Shown here piece after piece: positions 10,205 to 19,952 of a DNA stretch of 64,000 bases. The DNA lies in the NCBI GenBank assembly GCA_958431155.1, contig OY288106.1:781161-845160 (forward strand), read 5' to 3'. The notes below the pieces were generated by a model that did not search any database, was not told the DNA's origin, and was given only the letters and a program-made list of their open reading frames with translations. This DNA comes from an uncultured candidatus Porisulfidus sp. Lineage in GTDB: Bacteria > Pseudomonadota > Gammaproteobacteria > Poriferisulfidales > Poriferisulfidaceae. The position numbers were made by a program, and so were the translations under genes. Numbering within the stretch: position 1 is the stretch's first letter; the number at the start of each line of letters is the position of its first letter.

Positions 10205-10810
10205 CTAGTTCCGGCTCCATTCGCGAACGACCAGCACACCGCGCATCGCCTCCTGGGCGAAACGCACCCGGCCCGGCAGGGTCGGCTCCTCGCAGCAGCT
10301 GTAGTCGCGGTAATTGATCTCCCATCCTCTCTGGAGGATGCGCAGGGCCCGGGCCTGCCCGTCGAGCATCACCTCGCTGGCGTCGGAGATCGGGATGCCG
10401 CGCACGAGGTTCACCAGTTCCGCCAGCGGCAACGCAAAACCGAGGCGCTCCCGCATGACCTCTTCGATCTCTCCCTGAATGCTCTGCTCCCCGTCGTACA
10501 GGGTCGCCTGGCCCGTCTGCAGGTTGCCGTTCACGTGCACCGGGTTCAGCCCGAACGGCCCGCTCAACCGCAGTTCGAAGTCGGCGCCCGTCTGGCGCCA
10601 CTGCAGACGGCCCTGGATCTGGCCATCGTCCCATTGCAGGCCGAAGTGGCCCTGCAGTCCCCAATCGTCGAGATCCGCCACGCTGCGGCGGTGCTCCTCC
10701 CAAAGTCGAACCTGCCCCGAGTCCCCCACCCCGGCTTCTCCCGGCATTTCCAGCAACGCGCAACCCGTCAGCAGAAACGCTGCCAGCAGACCAAACCCTG
10801 GGCCCCTCAT
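10205..10810 (-). CDS. lolB: Outer-membrane lipoprotein receptor LolB
   Basis: Accepts lipoproteins from LolA and inserts them into the outer membrane. A short signal peptide ends in the lipobox LTGC with the lipidated Cys at residue 17. The 201-residue length and the position next to ispE are typical. Inner features fitting LolB include DDWGLQGHFGLQW, LRLSGPFGLNPVHVNG and INYRDYSC. Its start overlaps the end of the upstream TPR gene by 4 bases, so the two are translationally coupled. Confidence 0.9.
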   Translation of the reverse strand: MRGPGFGLLAAFLLTGCALLEMPGEAGVGDSGQVRLWEEHRRSVADLDDWGLQGHFGLQWDDGQIQGRLQWRQTGADFELRLSGPFGLNPVHVNGNLQTGQATLYDGEQSIQGEIEEVMRERLGFALPLAELVNLVRGIPISDASEVMLDGQARALRILQRGWEINYRDYSCCEEPTLPGRVRFAQEAMRGVLVVREWSRN

Positions 10811-12543
10811 AAGGAGAAGCGCTGGGCGATCCGACTCAGGAATTCATCGTCCGGAAGCCGGCCGACCGCCTCGCGGTAGATCTTGCGCGCTTCCTCGTGC
10901 CGTCCCTGCACCCAGAGCACCTCGACCAGGTGTGCCACGATCTCCCCGTCGGGCTGCAGCGAAAACGCCCGCCGCAGCAGTGCCTCCGCCTTCTCGATGT
11001 TGCCGAGCCGGTAGTGAACCCAGCCCAGGCTGTCGGTGATCGCCGCATCGTCCGGAATCTGCGCATGCGCCCGCTCGATGTATTCCAGTGCCAACTCAAG
11101 GTTGAGGTTGTGGTCCGCCCAGGTGTAGCCGAGCGCATTCAGCGCCTGCGGATTCTCCGGGTCATCTGCGAGCACTGCCTGCAGGTCCCGCTCCAGCCAA
11201 TCGATCCGGCCCATCCGCTCGGCCAGCAAGGCGCGGCTGTACAGCAGCGATGCGCGGCCGGGGTATTCCTTCAGCGCCCGGCTCAACAGGGTGAACCCGG
11301 CATCGTACTGCTTCAGCCCGTACAGCAGGTCTCCCTCCGCGACGTACAGCTGCACCACGCTCTCTTCACTCCGGCTGCGCCCGCGCGATACCATCAGGTG
11401 CATGCGCGCCTGGTCCGGGTGTCCTGCGTCCAGGAGCAGGTGTGCGATTCGCACCCGCGCCTTCTGGTAATACTCGTCGACCCCGAAGTAGTCCCGCTCC
11501 TCGACCTGGTAGTAGTAATCCATGGCCTTCGCCGCATCCCCGGTCTCTTCGGCCACCAGGCCGAGAAAGTACGCGCTGATCGAGCGGTTGAACACCTGCG
11601 GCTGGCCGGACACCAGCGGGCGGGGATTGAGGCTGAGCGAAAGGAAGTATTCCTCGGATTCCTTCCAGTCGCCCGCCAGGAGCGCCAGGGAGCCGAGGGT
11701 CATCTGCCAGTGCGGGCTACCCGGGTCGAACTCGAGCAGGCGGGCGAATTCCGCCCGCGCCTCGGCCTGCCGCCCCAGGCTGTTGAGAAGGTCTGCCAGC
11801 ATCTGGCGCAGGCGTGGCGCATTCTGGATCGGTTTCTCCAGAGCGCTGCGCAGCAGCGTGATCGCCTCCTCGGGGCGCTTCATCTCGCGCAGGATGTCGG
11901 CGTGCAGGATGATCGCCTCCGGCCATGCCGGAAGCAGCTCGGAAGCAAGGCGTACCGCCGCCAGGGCTTCATCGATCTTGCCTTCCACGCGTGCGATGCC
12001 GGCCACGTGGAGATGGGCGTGCGCGCTTTTCGGGTGGCTTTTCGCCAGCGCCCGCAGGACTTCGAGCCGGACCGGCTGGGCCGCCTCGGTGGAAAGGGAG
12101 TTCGAAACCGCGAGCAGGTCCAGCTCCAGGCTGAGCGGCGACACTTCGATGGATTTTTCGTACGCCTCAAGCGCGGCCGGGAGATTCCCCCGGATCGCAT
12201 GGATGGAGCCCAGCACGCGCAAGGGGTGCGGATTCTCGGGCACCAGGTCCCGCCAGCGCGAGGCAGCCTTCACCACGCGTTCGTAGTCCTGCATCCACAG
12301 GGCGATTTCGGTGGCCCGCGAGGCCACCTGGGGGTCGTGCGTCAGTTGGGACGCCTGGTAGTAGTGGTCGAACGCACCCGGCAGGTCTCCGCGGAAGCCG
12401 CTCATTTCGCCCTGCAGCAGTTCGTACATCAAGTCCGCGACCGGGGTCTCGACCGTTTCGGCCGGCTCCGGCAGAGACTGGCAGCCGGACACCAGCCCGA
12501 CCAGTAACGCCAGTCCCGCGATCCCGGAACGATTCCGGCCCAT
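10807..12543 (-). CDS. TPR-repeat lipoprotein upstream of lolB
   Basis: Predicted envelope scaffold of tetratricopeptide repeats; no enzymatic motif is seen. I place the start at the ATG at 12543, which gives a clean signal peptide with lipobox VSGC and Cys21; an in-frame TTG at 12591 would add 16 residues. About 578 residues contain many 34-residue repeats, for example around LGSIHAIRGNLPAALEAYEK and LGWVHYRLGNIEKAEALLRR. Such genes are conserved between hemA and lolB in gammaproteobacteria, divergent from hemA as here. The client process is unknown to me. Confidence 0.85.
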   Translation of the reverse strand: MGRNRSGIAGLALLVGLVSGCQSLPEPAETVETPVADLMYELLQGEMSGFRGDLPGAFDHYYQASQLTHDPQVASRATEIALWMQDYERVVKAASRWRDLVPENPHPLRVLGSIHAIRGNLPAALEAYEKSIEVSPLSLELDLLAVSNSLSTEAAQPVRLEVLRALAKSHPKSAHAHLHVAGIARVEGKIDEALAAVRLASELLPAWPEAIILHADILREMKRPEEAITLLRSALEKPIQNAPRLRQMLADLLNSLGRQAEARAEFARLLEFDPGSPHWQMTLGSLALLAGDWKESEEYFLSLSLNPRPLVSGQPQVFNRSISAYFLGLVAEETGDAAKAMDYYYQVEERDYFGVDEYYQKARVRIAHLLLDAGHPDQARMHLMVSRGRSRSEESVVQLYVAEGDLLYGLKQYDAGFTLLSRALKEYPGRASLLYSRALLAERMGRIDWLERDLQAVLADDPENPQALNALGYTWADHNLNLELALEYIERAHAQIPDDAAITDSLGWVHYRLGNIEKAEALLRRAFSLQPDGEIVAHLVEVLWVQGRHEEARKIYREAVGRLPDDEFLSRIAQRFSL

Positions 12544-12632
12544 GGCCGGAAATAGCCATAGCGAAAGGGATTTTTGACGTAAAATGAACAAGACAGCCGT
12601 CGCAGCAACCGGGCCCGGGAACCCCGATTATT

Positions 12633-13898
12633 ATGGCACTGGCCACTCTTGGCATCAATCACCAGACCGCCAGCCTGGACCTGCGCGAGAAAATCGCGTT
12701 CACCCAGGATTCGCTGGATGCCGCCCTCAGGGAGCTGGCGTCGCTCCCCCACATCAGCGAGGCGATGATCCTGTCGACCTGCAACCGCACCGAGCTGTAC
12801 CTCAGCCACGACACCGCAGAGGACATCGCCCAGGCCCGCGACTGGCTCTGCCACTGGCATCAGGTAGACCAAGGGATCCTTCGGGACGCGCTGTACTGGC
12901 ATGCCGACGAGGCTGCGGTGCGGCACGCCATCGAAGTCGCCAGCGGGCTGGACTCCATGGTGCCCGGCGAGCCGGAGATCCTCGGGCAGTTCAAGCAAGC
13001 CTCGCGCGATGCGGAGCAGGCCGGCACCCTGGGCGGCGAGCTCCACCGTCTGATCCAGCACACCTTCTCGGCAGCAAAGAAAGTCCGCACGCTGACCGAG
13101 ATCAGCCGCAACCCGGTCTCCATCGCCCATGTCGCCGTTGCCCTCACCAGACAGTTCTTCGACCAGCTGCAGGAACGGCGGGCGCTGGTGGTCGGGGCCG
13201 GCGAAGCCGCGCGACTGGTGGCGCGCTACCTGCACGACGCCGAGGTCGGCCACCTCACCATCGCCAACCGCAACCTGAACCGCGCGCAGAAGCTCGCCCG
13301 GGAACTGCTGGCGCATGCCATCCCGATGTCCCATATCGGCCATGCGCTGGAACACGCGGACATCGTCATCAGCAGCACGGGAAGCCCGGTGCCGGTGCTC
13401 GGCAAGGGAACCGTCGAGGATGCCGTCCGGCGGCGCAAGCACCGACCGATCTACATGGTGGACCTGGCAGTGCCGCGCGACATCGAGCCGCAGATCGCAC
13501 ATCTCTCCGATGTTTATCTGTACACCCAGGAGGATCTGCGCCAGGTCGTCGAGAAGAACCTGCAGTCCCGCGAGAATGCACGCCGGGAGGCGAGCGCCAT
13601 CATCGACCAGCAGGTGGAGGAGTTTGCGCGGCGGGCGCAGAGCGAATCCGCATTCGCCCTGATCCGCGACTACCGTGACCAGGCACAGCAACTGCGCGAC
13701 GAGACGCTGGAGCAGGCGCAACGGCGGCTGAAGCGGGGGCGTGGAGCCGACGAGACCCTGCAATGGCTTGCTCATACGCTGTGCAATCGCTTGACGCACA
13801 ACCCGACCCAAGCCCTGAACGAGGCTGGCCAGGACAACGACCTCTCCCTGCTCGACGCGGCACGCGCCCTGCTCAAGACCCGTTCCCCGGACTCATGA
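12633..13898 (+). CDS. hemA: Glutamyl-tRNA reductase
   Basis: First step of the C5 pathway to tetrapyrroles: reduces glutamyl-tRNA to glutamate-1-semialdehyde. The catalytic Cys50 lies in STCNRTE, and the NADP-binding motif appears as LVVGAGEAARLVARYL. The 421-residue length and the C-terminal dimerisation helices are normal. It is divergent from the TPR lipoprotein gene and overlaps prfA by 4 bases (ATGA), the usual hemA-prfA coupling. Confidence 0.97.
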   Translation: MALATLGINHQTASLDLREKIAFTQDSLDAALRELASLPHISEAMILSTCNRTELYLSHDTAEDIAQARDWLCHWHQVDQGILRDALYWHADEAAVRHAIEVASGLDSMVPGEPEILGQFKQASRDAEQAGTLGGELHRLIQHTFSAAKKVRTLTEISRNPVSIAHVAVALTRQFFDQLQERRALVVGAGEAARLVARYLHDAEVGHLTIANRNLNRAQKLARELLAHAIPMSHIGHALEHADIVISSTGSPVPVLGKGTVEDAVRRRKHRPIYMVDLAVPRDIEPQIAHLSDVYLYTQEDLRQVVEKNLQSRENARREASAIIDQQVEEFARRAQSESAFALIRDYRDQAQQLRDETLEQAQRRLKRGRGADETLQWLAHTLCNRLTHNPTQALNEAGQDNDLSLLDAARALLKTRSPDS

Positions 13899-14983
13899 GG
13901 GAATCCCTTCAGGCCCGGCTCGACCGTTCGGTCGAACGCCATGCCTGGGTCCAACAGCAGCTCGCAGACCCGGAAGTGCTGTCCGACCGTACACTCCACC
14001 GCGACCTGTCCAGTGAATTTGCCCGCCTCGCGCCACTAGTGGATCGGTACCAGGACCATCAGGCCTGCCAACAAGAACTGGACTCGATCTCCCAACTGCA
14101 GAACGAACCGGATGCCGCGTTGCGCGCCCTGGCCGATGAAGAGCAGTTGCGCCTGCGGCAGCGGATGGGCGAGATCGAGAAGGAAATCGAAGCGTTGCTG
14201 GTCCCGGTCGACCCGCACGACCAGTGCAACGCATTCCTGGAGATCCGCGCCGGGACCGGCGGGAACGAAGCGGCCCTGTTCGCCGGAGATTTGTTCCGGA
14301 TGTACAGCCGATACGCCGAACGAAGCGGCTGGCAGGTCGAGTCGCTGAACCACAACGAGGGCGAACAAGGCGGCTTTCGCGAAGTGGTGGCGCGCGTGCG
14401 CGGCCGGGACGCCTACGCCCGGCTCAAGTTCGAATCCGGCGTGCACCGGGTGCAACGCGTCCCGCAAACGGAATCCCAAGGCCGGATCCACACCTCAGCC
14501 GCCACCGTCGCGGTATTCCCGGAGACCGACGAAGTCGATGAAGTCGAACTTTCGTCGGAAGACCTTCGCATCGATCGGTTCCGCGCTTCCGGCGCCGGGG
14601 GACAACACCTGAACAAGACTGATTCTGCAATCCGCATCACCCACCTGCCCACCGGGATCGCGGTCGAGTGCCAAGACGAACGCTCGCAGCACCGCAACCG
14701 GGAGCAGGCCATGTCCCTGCTGCGGGCACGGCTGCTGGACATGGAACGGCGGCGGCGTGCCGAAGAGGAAGCCAGTCTTCGCCGCGACCTGATCGGCAGC
14801 GGCGACCGTTCGGAGCGGATCCGGACCTACAACTTCCCGCAGAGCCGCGTCACCGACCACCGGATCGGATTAACGTTGCACTCCCTGCACGAGATGCTCG
14901 AAGGCGACCTCAACCCGGTCATCGACCCTCTGCGGCAGGAACACCAGGCCCTGCAGCTGGCCGAGCAGCCGGGTGACGGCTGA
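13895..14983 (+). CDS. prfA: Peptide chain release factor 1
   Basis: Terminates translation at UAA and UAG. The start ATG at 13895 overlaps the hemA stop, giving 362 residues. The GGQ catalytic motif is at residues 235-237 in [19 protein letters not shown]. The tripeptide anticodon of the RF1 type, PxT, appears as PQT at 190-192 in RVPQTESQGRIHT; the central residue is usually Ala or Val, so Gln is a mild variant. prmC overlaps its end by 11 bases. Confidence 0.97.
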   Translation: MRESLQARLDRSVERHAWVQQQLADPEVLSDRTLHRDLSSEFARLAPLVDRYQDHQACQQELDSISQLQNEPDAALRALADEEQLRLRQRMGEIEKEIEALLVPVDPHDQCNAFLEIRAGTGGNEAALFAGDLFRMYSRYAERSGWQVESLNHNEGEQGGFREVVARVRGRDAYARLKFESGVHRVQRVPQTESQGRIHTSAATVAVFPETDEVDEVELSSEDLRIDRFRASGAGGQHLNKTDSAIRITHLPTGIAVECQDERSQHRNREQAMSLLRARLLDMERRRRAEEEASLRRDLIGSGDRSERIRTYNFPQSRVTDHRIGLTLHSLHEMLEGDLNPVIDPLRQEHQALQLAEQPGDG

Positions 14984-15815
14984 GCCGCTCACCCTCCGCC
15001 AGGCGCTGCTCGAATCCCGCATCCGACTCAGCTCCTGCAGCGACAGCCCGGCCATCGATGCCGAATGGCTGTGGAGCCACGCCTTGCGCCGCTCCCGCGT
15101 CTGGCTCATGGCGCATTCGGAATGGCTGCTGACGCCGGCAGAACAGGCGCGAGGCGAATCTTTGGTCAGCCGCCGACAGGAGGGTTATTCGGTCGCGCAC
15201 CTGTGCGGCGAGTGTGAATTCCTGGATTTTTCGGTTCGGCTGACGCCCCAGGTCCTAGTGCCTCGCCCGGAGACCGAGCTACTTGCGGAACAAGCCCTGC
15301 GCGGGCTGCCGCGCCGCGCGCGCATCCTCGAATGGGGTACCGGCAGCGGCGTACTTGCCCTGGCCCTCGCCCTCGCCCGTCCCGATTGCCGAATCCTAGC
15401 CTTGGATCAATCGCGCACCGCAATCAAGCTGGCCCAGAGCAACGCCCTGCGGCTGCGCCTGACGAATATCCGTTTTATGCAAGGCGACTGGCGATGCCGG
15501 TGGCCTGGCTCTACTTTCGACCTGATCCTCGCAAATCCGCCTTATGTGGCACTCCACGATCCCCACCTGCAATCTCCCGGTGTGTGCCGCGAGCCCCGTC
15601 ATGCGCTGGTCGCCCCTGTCCGGGGGACTCAGGCAATCCGGATCCTCGCTGTAAAGGCACGCCGACACGTGCATCGGCGTACCCGGCTGCTGCTGGAGCA
15701 CGGCGCGGATCAGGGTGACGTCTGTCGGAAGATCGTCGAGCGGGCGGGATGGGGACGGTCGAAGACCTTGGCCGATTTGCCCGGCCTGCCGCGGGCCTGC
15801 CTGGCGTCGCACTGA
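14973..15815 (+). CDS. prmC: Release factor glutamine methyltransferase
   Basis: Methylates the GGQ glutamine of RF1 and RF2. The start is GTG at 14973, inside the end of prfA. The SAM motif reads LEWGTGSGVLALALA, where the family usually has LDLGTGSG, and the substrate motif NPPY is intact in LILANPPYVALHDPHL. After NPPY the sequence drifts from the family (an Arg-rich stretch replaces the usual Gly-rich linker) but recovers at LLLEHGADQGD. 280 residues, slightly short of the average. Function is likely retained, though the C-terminal half deserves a check. Confidence 0.9.
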   Translation: MTAEPLTLRQALLESRIRLSSCSDSPAIDAEWLWSHALRRSRVWLMAHSEWLLTPAEQARGESLVSRRQEGYSVAHLCGECEFLDFSVRLTPQVLVPRPETELLAEQALRGLPRRARILEWGTGSGVLALALALARPDCRILALDQSRTAIKLAQSNALRLRLTNIRFMQGDWRCRWPGSTFDLILANPPYVALHDPHLQSPGVCREPRHALVAPVRGTQAIRILAVKARRHVHRRTRLLLEHGADQGDVCRKIVERAGWGRSKTLADLPGLPRACLASH

Positions 15816-15859
15816 AGAATTCATCGGGACAGGGTCCGGATCTCGAATTCGTTCTCTGC

Positions 15860-16633
15860 CTATTGGAAAATCCGCTTGAAGAACGCCCGCATGTTCTTAG
15901 TCGACTGCTGGTCGGCATAGGCATCGTATTTCAGGGCCTCGATGCCGTACTTCGATGCATCCGGGTTGGTAAACCCGTGGAGCACGCCGTCGTAACCGTT
16001 GAACGTGTAGTCGACCTCGGCCGCATCCAGTGCCGCACGGAACTGGCGGACTCTTTCCTCCGGAATAAAGGGATCGGCGTTTCCGTGTTCGACCAGTACC
16101 GCGGCCTTGATCGCCTCCGCCTGCTCGGCGGTGGCTGGCGGCAGTGAGCCGTGTAGGGTGACCACGCCTTTGATGTCCGTACCACTGTAGGCGAGTTGCA
16201 CGACGGTGGAGCCTCCGAAGCAGTAGCCGATCGCGGCAATGTTATTGCCGTCAGTCATTTCGTGGTTGCGCAGGAATTCGACCCCCAGCTGCGCACGCTT
16301 CTGCCAGTCCTCAACATTGCTGGTGGTCTGCGTCATCCATTCCCTAGCTTGCTCAGGATGCTCGGTCACCTTGTCCGCGCCATACATGTCGATGGCGAAG
16401 GCCACATAGCCGTCGGCGGCCATCTGCCTTGCACGCTTGCGGGCATAGGCATTCAAGCCCCACCACTCATGTACCACCAGAATGCCGGGGCGTTCGGCGG
16501 AATCGCTGTCGTCGTAATAGATGTAGCCTTTGTGTGGGGCGCCATTGTGTTCGAAATCGATGGCTTCCTCGACGACTTCGGCCGCAACCGAACCGCAGGC
16601 CAGCAACAAAATCAGTGGAAGTGCTGTTCTCAT
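15860..16633 (-). CDS. Exported dienelactone hydrolase family protein
   Basis: Alpha/beta hydrolase of unknown substrate. Residues 1-18 look like a signal peptide; LLAC at 10-13 could also be read as a lipobox. The catalytic triad is visible as Cys138 in GYCFGG, Asp187 in NADPF, and His219 in LHGFTNP, so the enzyme is a cysteine-nucleophile DLH. 257 residues. It is convergent with prmC and 26 bases upstream of gatB's end. Periplasmic DLH-like proteins are common in proteobacteria and mostly uncharacterised. Confidence 0.87.
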   Translation of the reverse strand: MRTALPLILLLACGSVAAEVVEEAIDFEHNGAPHKGYIYYDDSDSAERPGILVVHEWWGLNAYARKRARQMAADGYVAFAIDMYGADKVTEHPEQAREWMTQTTSNVEDWQKRAQLGVEFLRNHEMTDGNNIAAIGYCFGGSTVVQLAYSGTDIKGVVTLHGSLPPATAEQAEAIKAAVLVEHGNADPFIPEERVRQFRAALDAAEVDYTFNGYDGVLHGFTNPDASKYGIEALKYDAYADQQSTKNMRAFFKRIFQ

Positions 16634-16659
16634 CCGTTGCCCTCCCGTGCTCTCTGGTT

Positions 16660-18099
16660 TTAATCCTTCTGAAGTCTTGCACGCAGTTGTTCGCTGACCT
16701 GCTTCGGGTCCGCCTTGCCGCCCGACGCCTTCATCACCTGCCCGACGAAGAAGCCAAGCAGCCGATCCTTGCCACCGCGGTACTGCGCTGCCTCGGCCGG
16801 GTGCGCTTCGATGACCTGGTCAACCCACTGGTCCAGATCGGCTCCCGCGCCGACCTGGCGTAAACCTCGAGCCTCGATGATTGCCTCGGCCTCGCCTTCG
16901 CCCTGCCACATCGCGGCCAGCACCTCTTTCGCCGCGCTGTTGGACACGACGCCGGAGTCGATGCACTTCAGCAGTTGCGCCAGCGAATTCGCGGACACCG
17001 GAGGCTCGACTCCTTCAGTCGAATGCTTGTGCATATGGGCGAACACTTCACCGGTGATCCAGCGCGCCGCGGTGGAGGCGTTTGCGCCAGCCTCGACGGT
17101 CGCCTCGAAATAATCGGCCCACTGCCGGCTCTGCACCAGCACGGCGGCGAGGTCAGCGGCCAGTGCGTATTGCTCGACCAGCCGGGCCCTGCGCGCCTGC
17201 GGCAGTTCTGGAAGCGATTCGGCCAGTTCCACCTGCATCGCCTGATCGACGACGACCGGCAACAGGTCGGGATCCGGGAAATACCGGTAGTCGTCCGCGT
17301 ATTCCTTGACTCGCATCGGGCGGGTACGGTCGCCCGCCGGGTCGTACTGTCGGGTCTCCTGGATGATCGGCTGGCCGGACTCCAGTGCTTCGACCTGGCG
17401 CTGCTGCTCGTAGCGCAGGGCGCGTTCGACGAAGCGGAACGAGTTGATGTTCTTCAGTTCGACCTTGACGCCCAGTTCCGTCTCGCCCTTGCGGCGCATG
17501 GAAATGTTCGCGTCGCAGCGAAACGATCCCTGTTCCATGTTGCCGTCGCAGATTTCCAGGAAAGTGACGATGCCGTGCACGGCGCGCATGTAGGCGGAGG
17601 CCTCCTCGGGGCTGCGCATCTGCGGCTCCGAGACGATTTCCATCAGCGGTACGCCGGCGCGGTTGAGATCCACCGCGCTTTCTCCGGCGTAGCCTTCGTG
17701 CAGCAGCTTGCCCGCGTCCTCCTCCAAGTGCGCCCGGGTCAAATCAATCTGCCGCCGGTTGCCGTCCTGGAGTTCGATCTCGACCGTGCCGCCCTCGACG
17801 ATCGGCAATTCGTACTGGCTGATCTGGTAACCGCGCGGCAGGTCCGGATAGAAGTAGTTCTTGCGCGCGAACACGCAGGGCGTGCGGATCTTCGCACCAA
17901 CCGAAAGCCCGAACAGGACCGCCATGCGAATGGCCTCGCGGTTGACCACCGGCAGCACACCCGGCAGGGCCAGATCGATGCCGCAGGCCTGGCGGTTCGG
18001 TTCCGCCCCGAACTGCGTCGAGGCGGCAGAAAACAGTTTGCTCCGGGTCGACAACTGGGTGTGGATCTCCAGCCCGATTACGGTCTCCCACTCGCTCAT
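16660..18099 (-). CDS. gatB: Asp/Glu-tRNA amidotransferase subunit B
   Basis: tRNA-binding and kinase subunit of GatCAB, which converts Glu-tRNA-Gln and/or Asp-tRNA-Asn to the amide forms. I place the start at the ATG at 18099 ([16 protein letters not shown]), which overlaps the gatA stop as ATGA; the longer reading to 18147 is not needed. The [20 protein letters not shown] region and the C-terminal YqeY-like helical domain ([20 protein letters not shown]) are both present. 479 residues is normal. Confidence 0.97.
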   Translation of the reverse strand: MSEWETVIGLEIHTQLSTRSKLFSAASTQFGAEPNRQACGIDLALPGVLPVVNREAIRMAVLFGLSVGAKIRTPCVFARKNYFYPDLPRGYQISQYELPIVEGGTVEIELQDGNRRQIDLTRAHLEEDAGKLLHEGYAGESAVDLNRAGVPLMEIVSEPQMRSPEEASAYMRAVHGIVTFLEICDGNMEQGSFRCDANISMRRKGETELGVKVELKNINSFRFVERALRYEQQRQVEALESGQPIIQETRQYDPAGDRTRPMRVKEYADDYRYFPDPDLLPVVVDQAMQVELAESLPELPQARRARLVEQYALAADLAAVLVQSRQWADYFEATVEAGANASTAARWITGEVFAHMHKHSTEGVEPPVSANSLAQLLKCIDSGVVSNSAAKEVLAAMWQGEGEAEAIIEARGLRQVGAGADLDQWVDQVIEAHPAEAAQYRGGKDRLLGFFVGQVMKASGGKADPKQVSEQLRARLQKD

Positions 18100-19550
18100 G
18101 CGAACTCCGGCGGCACCTGCCGGTGCCAGTCCGTCTCCCGTTGCCAAGCGGCACCAAGGCCGAGCAGCCGCGCTTCGTCGAAATAGTTGCCGATCAACTG
18201 CACGCCGGTCGGTAGCCCGTCCACCGGCCGCGCCGGCAGCGACAAGCCCGGCAAACCAGCCAGATTGACCGGGATGGTGTAGCAGTCGATCAGGTACATC
18301 GCCACCGGGTCCTGCGTCTTCTCGCCGAGTTTGAACGGCAGCACCGGCGAGACCGGGGCCGCAATCACGTCGACTTTTTCGAACGCCTGCTGGAAATCCT
18401 GCCGGATCAACTGCCGCACCCGTTGCGCCCGGCCGTAGTACGCGTCGCGGTAGCCGGCGGACAGGGCGTACGTCCCGATCATGATTCGGCGACGCACCTC
18501 CGCCCCGAAACCCTCCTCACGAGAGCGGCAGAACAGCTCCTCCAGGTCATCCGGGTCCTGGCAACGGTGCCCGTAGCGCACTCCGTCGTAGCGGGCCAGG
18601 TTGGACGAACACTCGGCCGAAGCGATCACGTAGTAGGCCGGGGTGGCGAGCGACAGGTTCGACAACGAAATCTCGACCGGTTTTGCGCCCTGCCCCTCCC
18701 AGGCCGCAACCGCCTCCTCCACGGAGGCCCGGATCCCTGCATCCAGCCGATCGTCAAAAAACTCCTTCGGCAAGCCCAGACGCAGACCGTCGATCGGCTG
18801 CGCCGACTCCCTCCAGTAGTCCGGCACGGGGTGGTCCACGCTGGTCGAGTCGCGGGAATCGAATCCCGCCATCGCGCCGAGCAGCGCCGCGCAGTCCTCG
18901 GCACTCACGCCCAGCATGCCGCCCTGGTCCAGGCTGGAGGCATAGGCCACCATGCCGAAGCGCGACACCCGTCCGTAGGTCGGCTTCAGGCCGGTCACGC
19001 CGCAGAACGTGGCCGGTTGCCGAATGGAACCGCCGGTGTCCGTCGCAGTGGCCGCCGGAGCCAGACGTGCCGCCACGGCTGCGGCCGAGCCGCCACTGGA
19101 ACCGCCTGGAACTCGATCCGGGTCCCAAGGGTTGCGGACTGGGCCGTAGTAGCTGGTCTCGTTGGACGAGCCCATTGCAAATTCATCCATGTTCGTCTTG
19201 CCAAGCATTACCATGCCGGCCGCTTTCAACCGTTCCACGACCGTGGCGTCGTATGGCGAGACGAAGTTGTCCAGCATGCGGGAGCCACAACTGGTCTTTA
19301 CGCCACGTGTGCAGAAGATGTCCTTGTGTGCCAGCGGAATCCCGGTCAGCGACCCGGCTTCGCCAGCGGAGCGCGTGCGGTCTGCCGCCTCGGCCTGCGC
19401 CAGGGCTTGCTCTTCCGTTACCGTGATGAAACTGTTGATCGACCCGTCGTGTACCCGGATGCGCTCAAGGTAGGACTTCGTCAGTTCGACGCTGGACACT
19501 TCTCCGGCCTGCAACGCCTGCGCGTGCTCCAGCAGGGTCCGCCCATGCAT
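18096..19550 (-). CDS. gatA: Asp/Glu-tRNA amidotransferase subunit A
   Basis: Glutaminase subunit that supplies ammonia to GatB. The amidase-signature Ser-cisSer-Lys triad is visible at Lys76 (AHKDIF), Ser151 (GGSSGGS) and Ser175 (DTGGSIR). 484 residues matches the family. The start overlaps the gatC stop by one base (TGATG), and its end overlaps gatB by 4 bases, so the three subunits are translationally coupled. Start codon and frame are unambiguous. Confidence 0.97.
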   Translation of the reverse strand: MHGRTLLEHAQALQAGEVSSVELTKSYLERIRVHDGSINSFITVTEEQALAQAEAADRTRSAGEAGSLTGIPLAHKDIFCTRGVKTSCGSRMLDNFVSPYDATVVERLKAAGMVMLGKTNMDEFAMGSSNETSYYGPVRNPWDPDRVPGGSSGGSAAAVAARLAPAATATDTGGSIRQPATFCGVTGLKPTYGRVSRFGMVAYASSLDQGGMLGVSAEDCAALLGAMAGFDSRDSTSVDHPVPDYWRESAQPIDGLRLGLPKEFFDDRLDAGIRASVEEAVAAWEGQGAKPVEISLSNLSLATPAYYVIASAECSSNLARYDGVRYGHRCQDPDDLEELFCRSREEGFGAEVRRRIMIGTYALSAGYRDAYYGRAQRVRQLIRQDFQQAFEKVDVIAAPVSPVLPFKLGEKTQDPVAMYLIDCYTIPVNLAGLPGLSLPARPVDGLPTGVQLIGNYFDEARLLGLGAAWQRETDWHRQVPPEFA

Positions 19551-19843
19551 CAGTCGGAATCCAGCACCGCGGGAACCCGGTACAGGCCCTCGCGTGCGTC
19601 CGGGGCGATCGCCTGGTAGTCTTCCCGCCGATCGGGCTCGGTCACCTCGTCCTCGCGCATACGCTGTTCGACCTCAAGCGGATGCGCCATCGGTTCGATG
19701 CCTTCGACCTCCGCCTCGCTGAGTTGGGCGAAGAATTCCAGAATCGCGCCTAGATCCTGGATCAGGCGTTTCTCTTCCGAAGGACTGGGACGAAGTCGGG
19801 CGAGCTGTGCGATCCCGCGCACGGTATCAGCAGTCAGATCCAT
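19550..19843 (-). CDS. gatC: Asp/Glu-tRNA amidotransferase subunit C
   Basis: Small stabilising subunit wrapped around GatA and GatB. 97 residues with the typical pattern [20 protein letters not shown], followed by [19 protein letters not shown] and a proline-rich C-terminus. First gene of the gatCAB operon, divergent from mreB; the shared upstream gap is about 110 bases. A TATACT hexamer on the minus strand at 19891-19896 may be its -10 element. Confidence 0.95.
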   Translation of the reverse strand: MDLTADTVRGIAQLARLRPSPSEEKRLIQDLGAILEFFAQLSEAEVEGIEPMAHPLEVEQRMREDEVTEPDRREDYQAIAPDAREGLYRVPAVLDSD

Positions 19844-19952
19844 GGGCAGAGCAGGGTTCTCGGAACCGAATCGATCAAAAATCGCTCTTTAGTATAGCCG
19901 CCGAACACGAGTTTATGCTAAATTGACTCCCTCAAATCCTAGGAAGCTCCTT

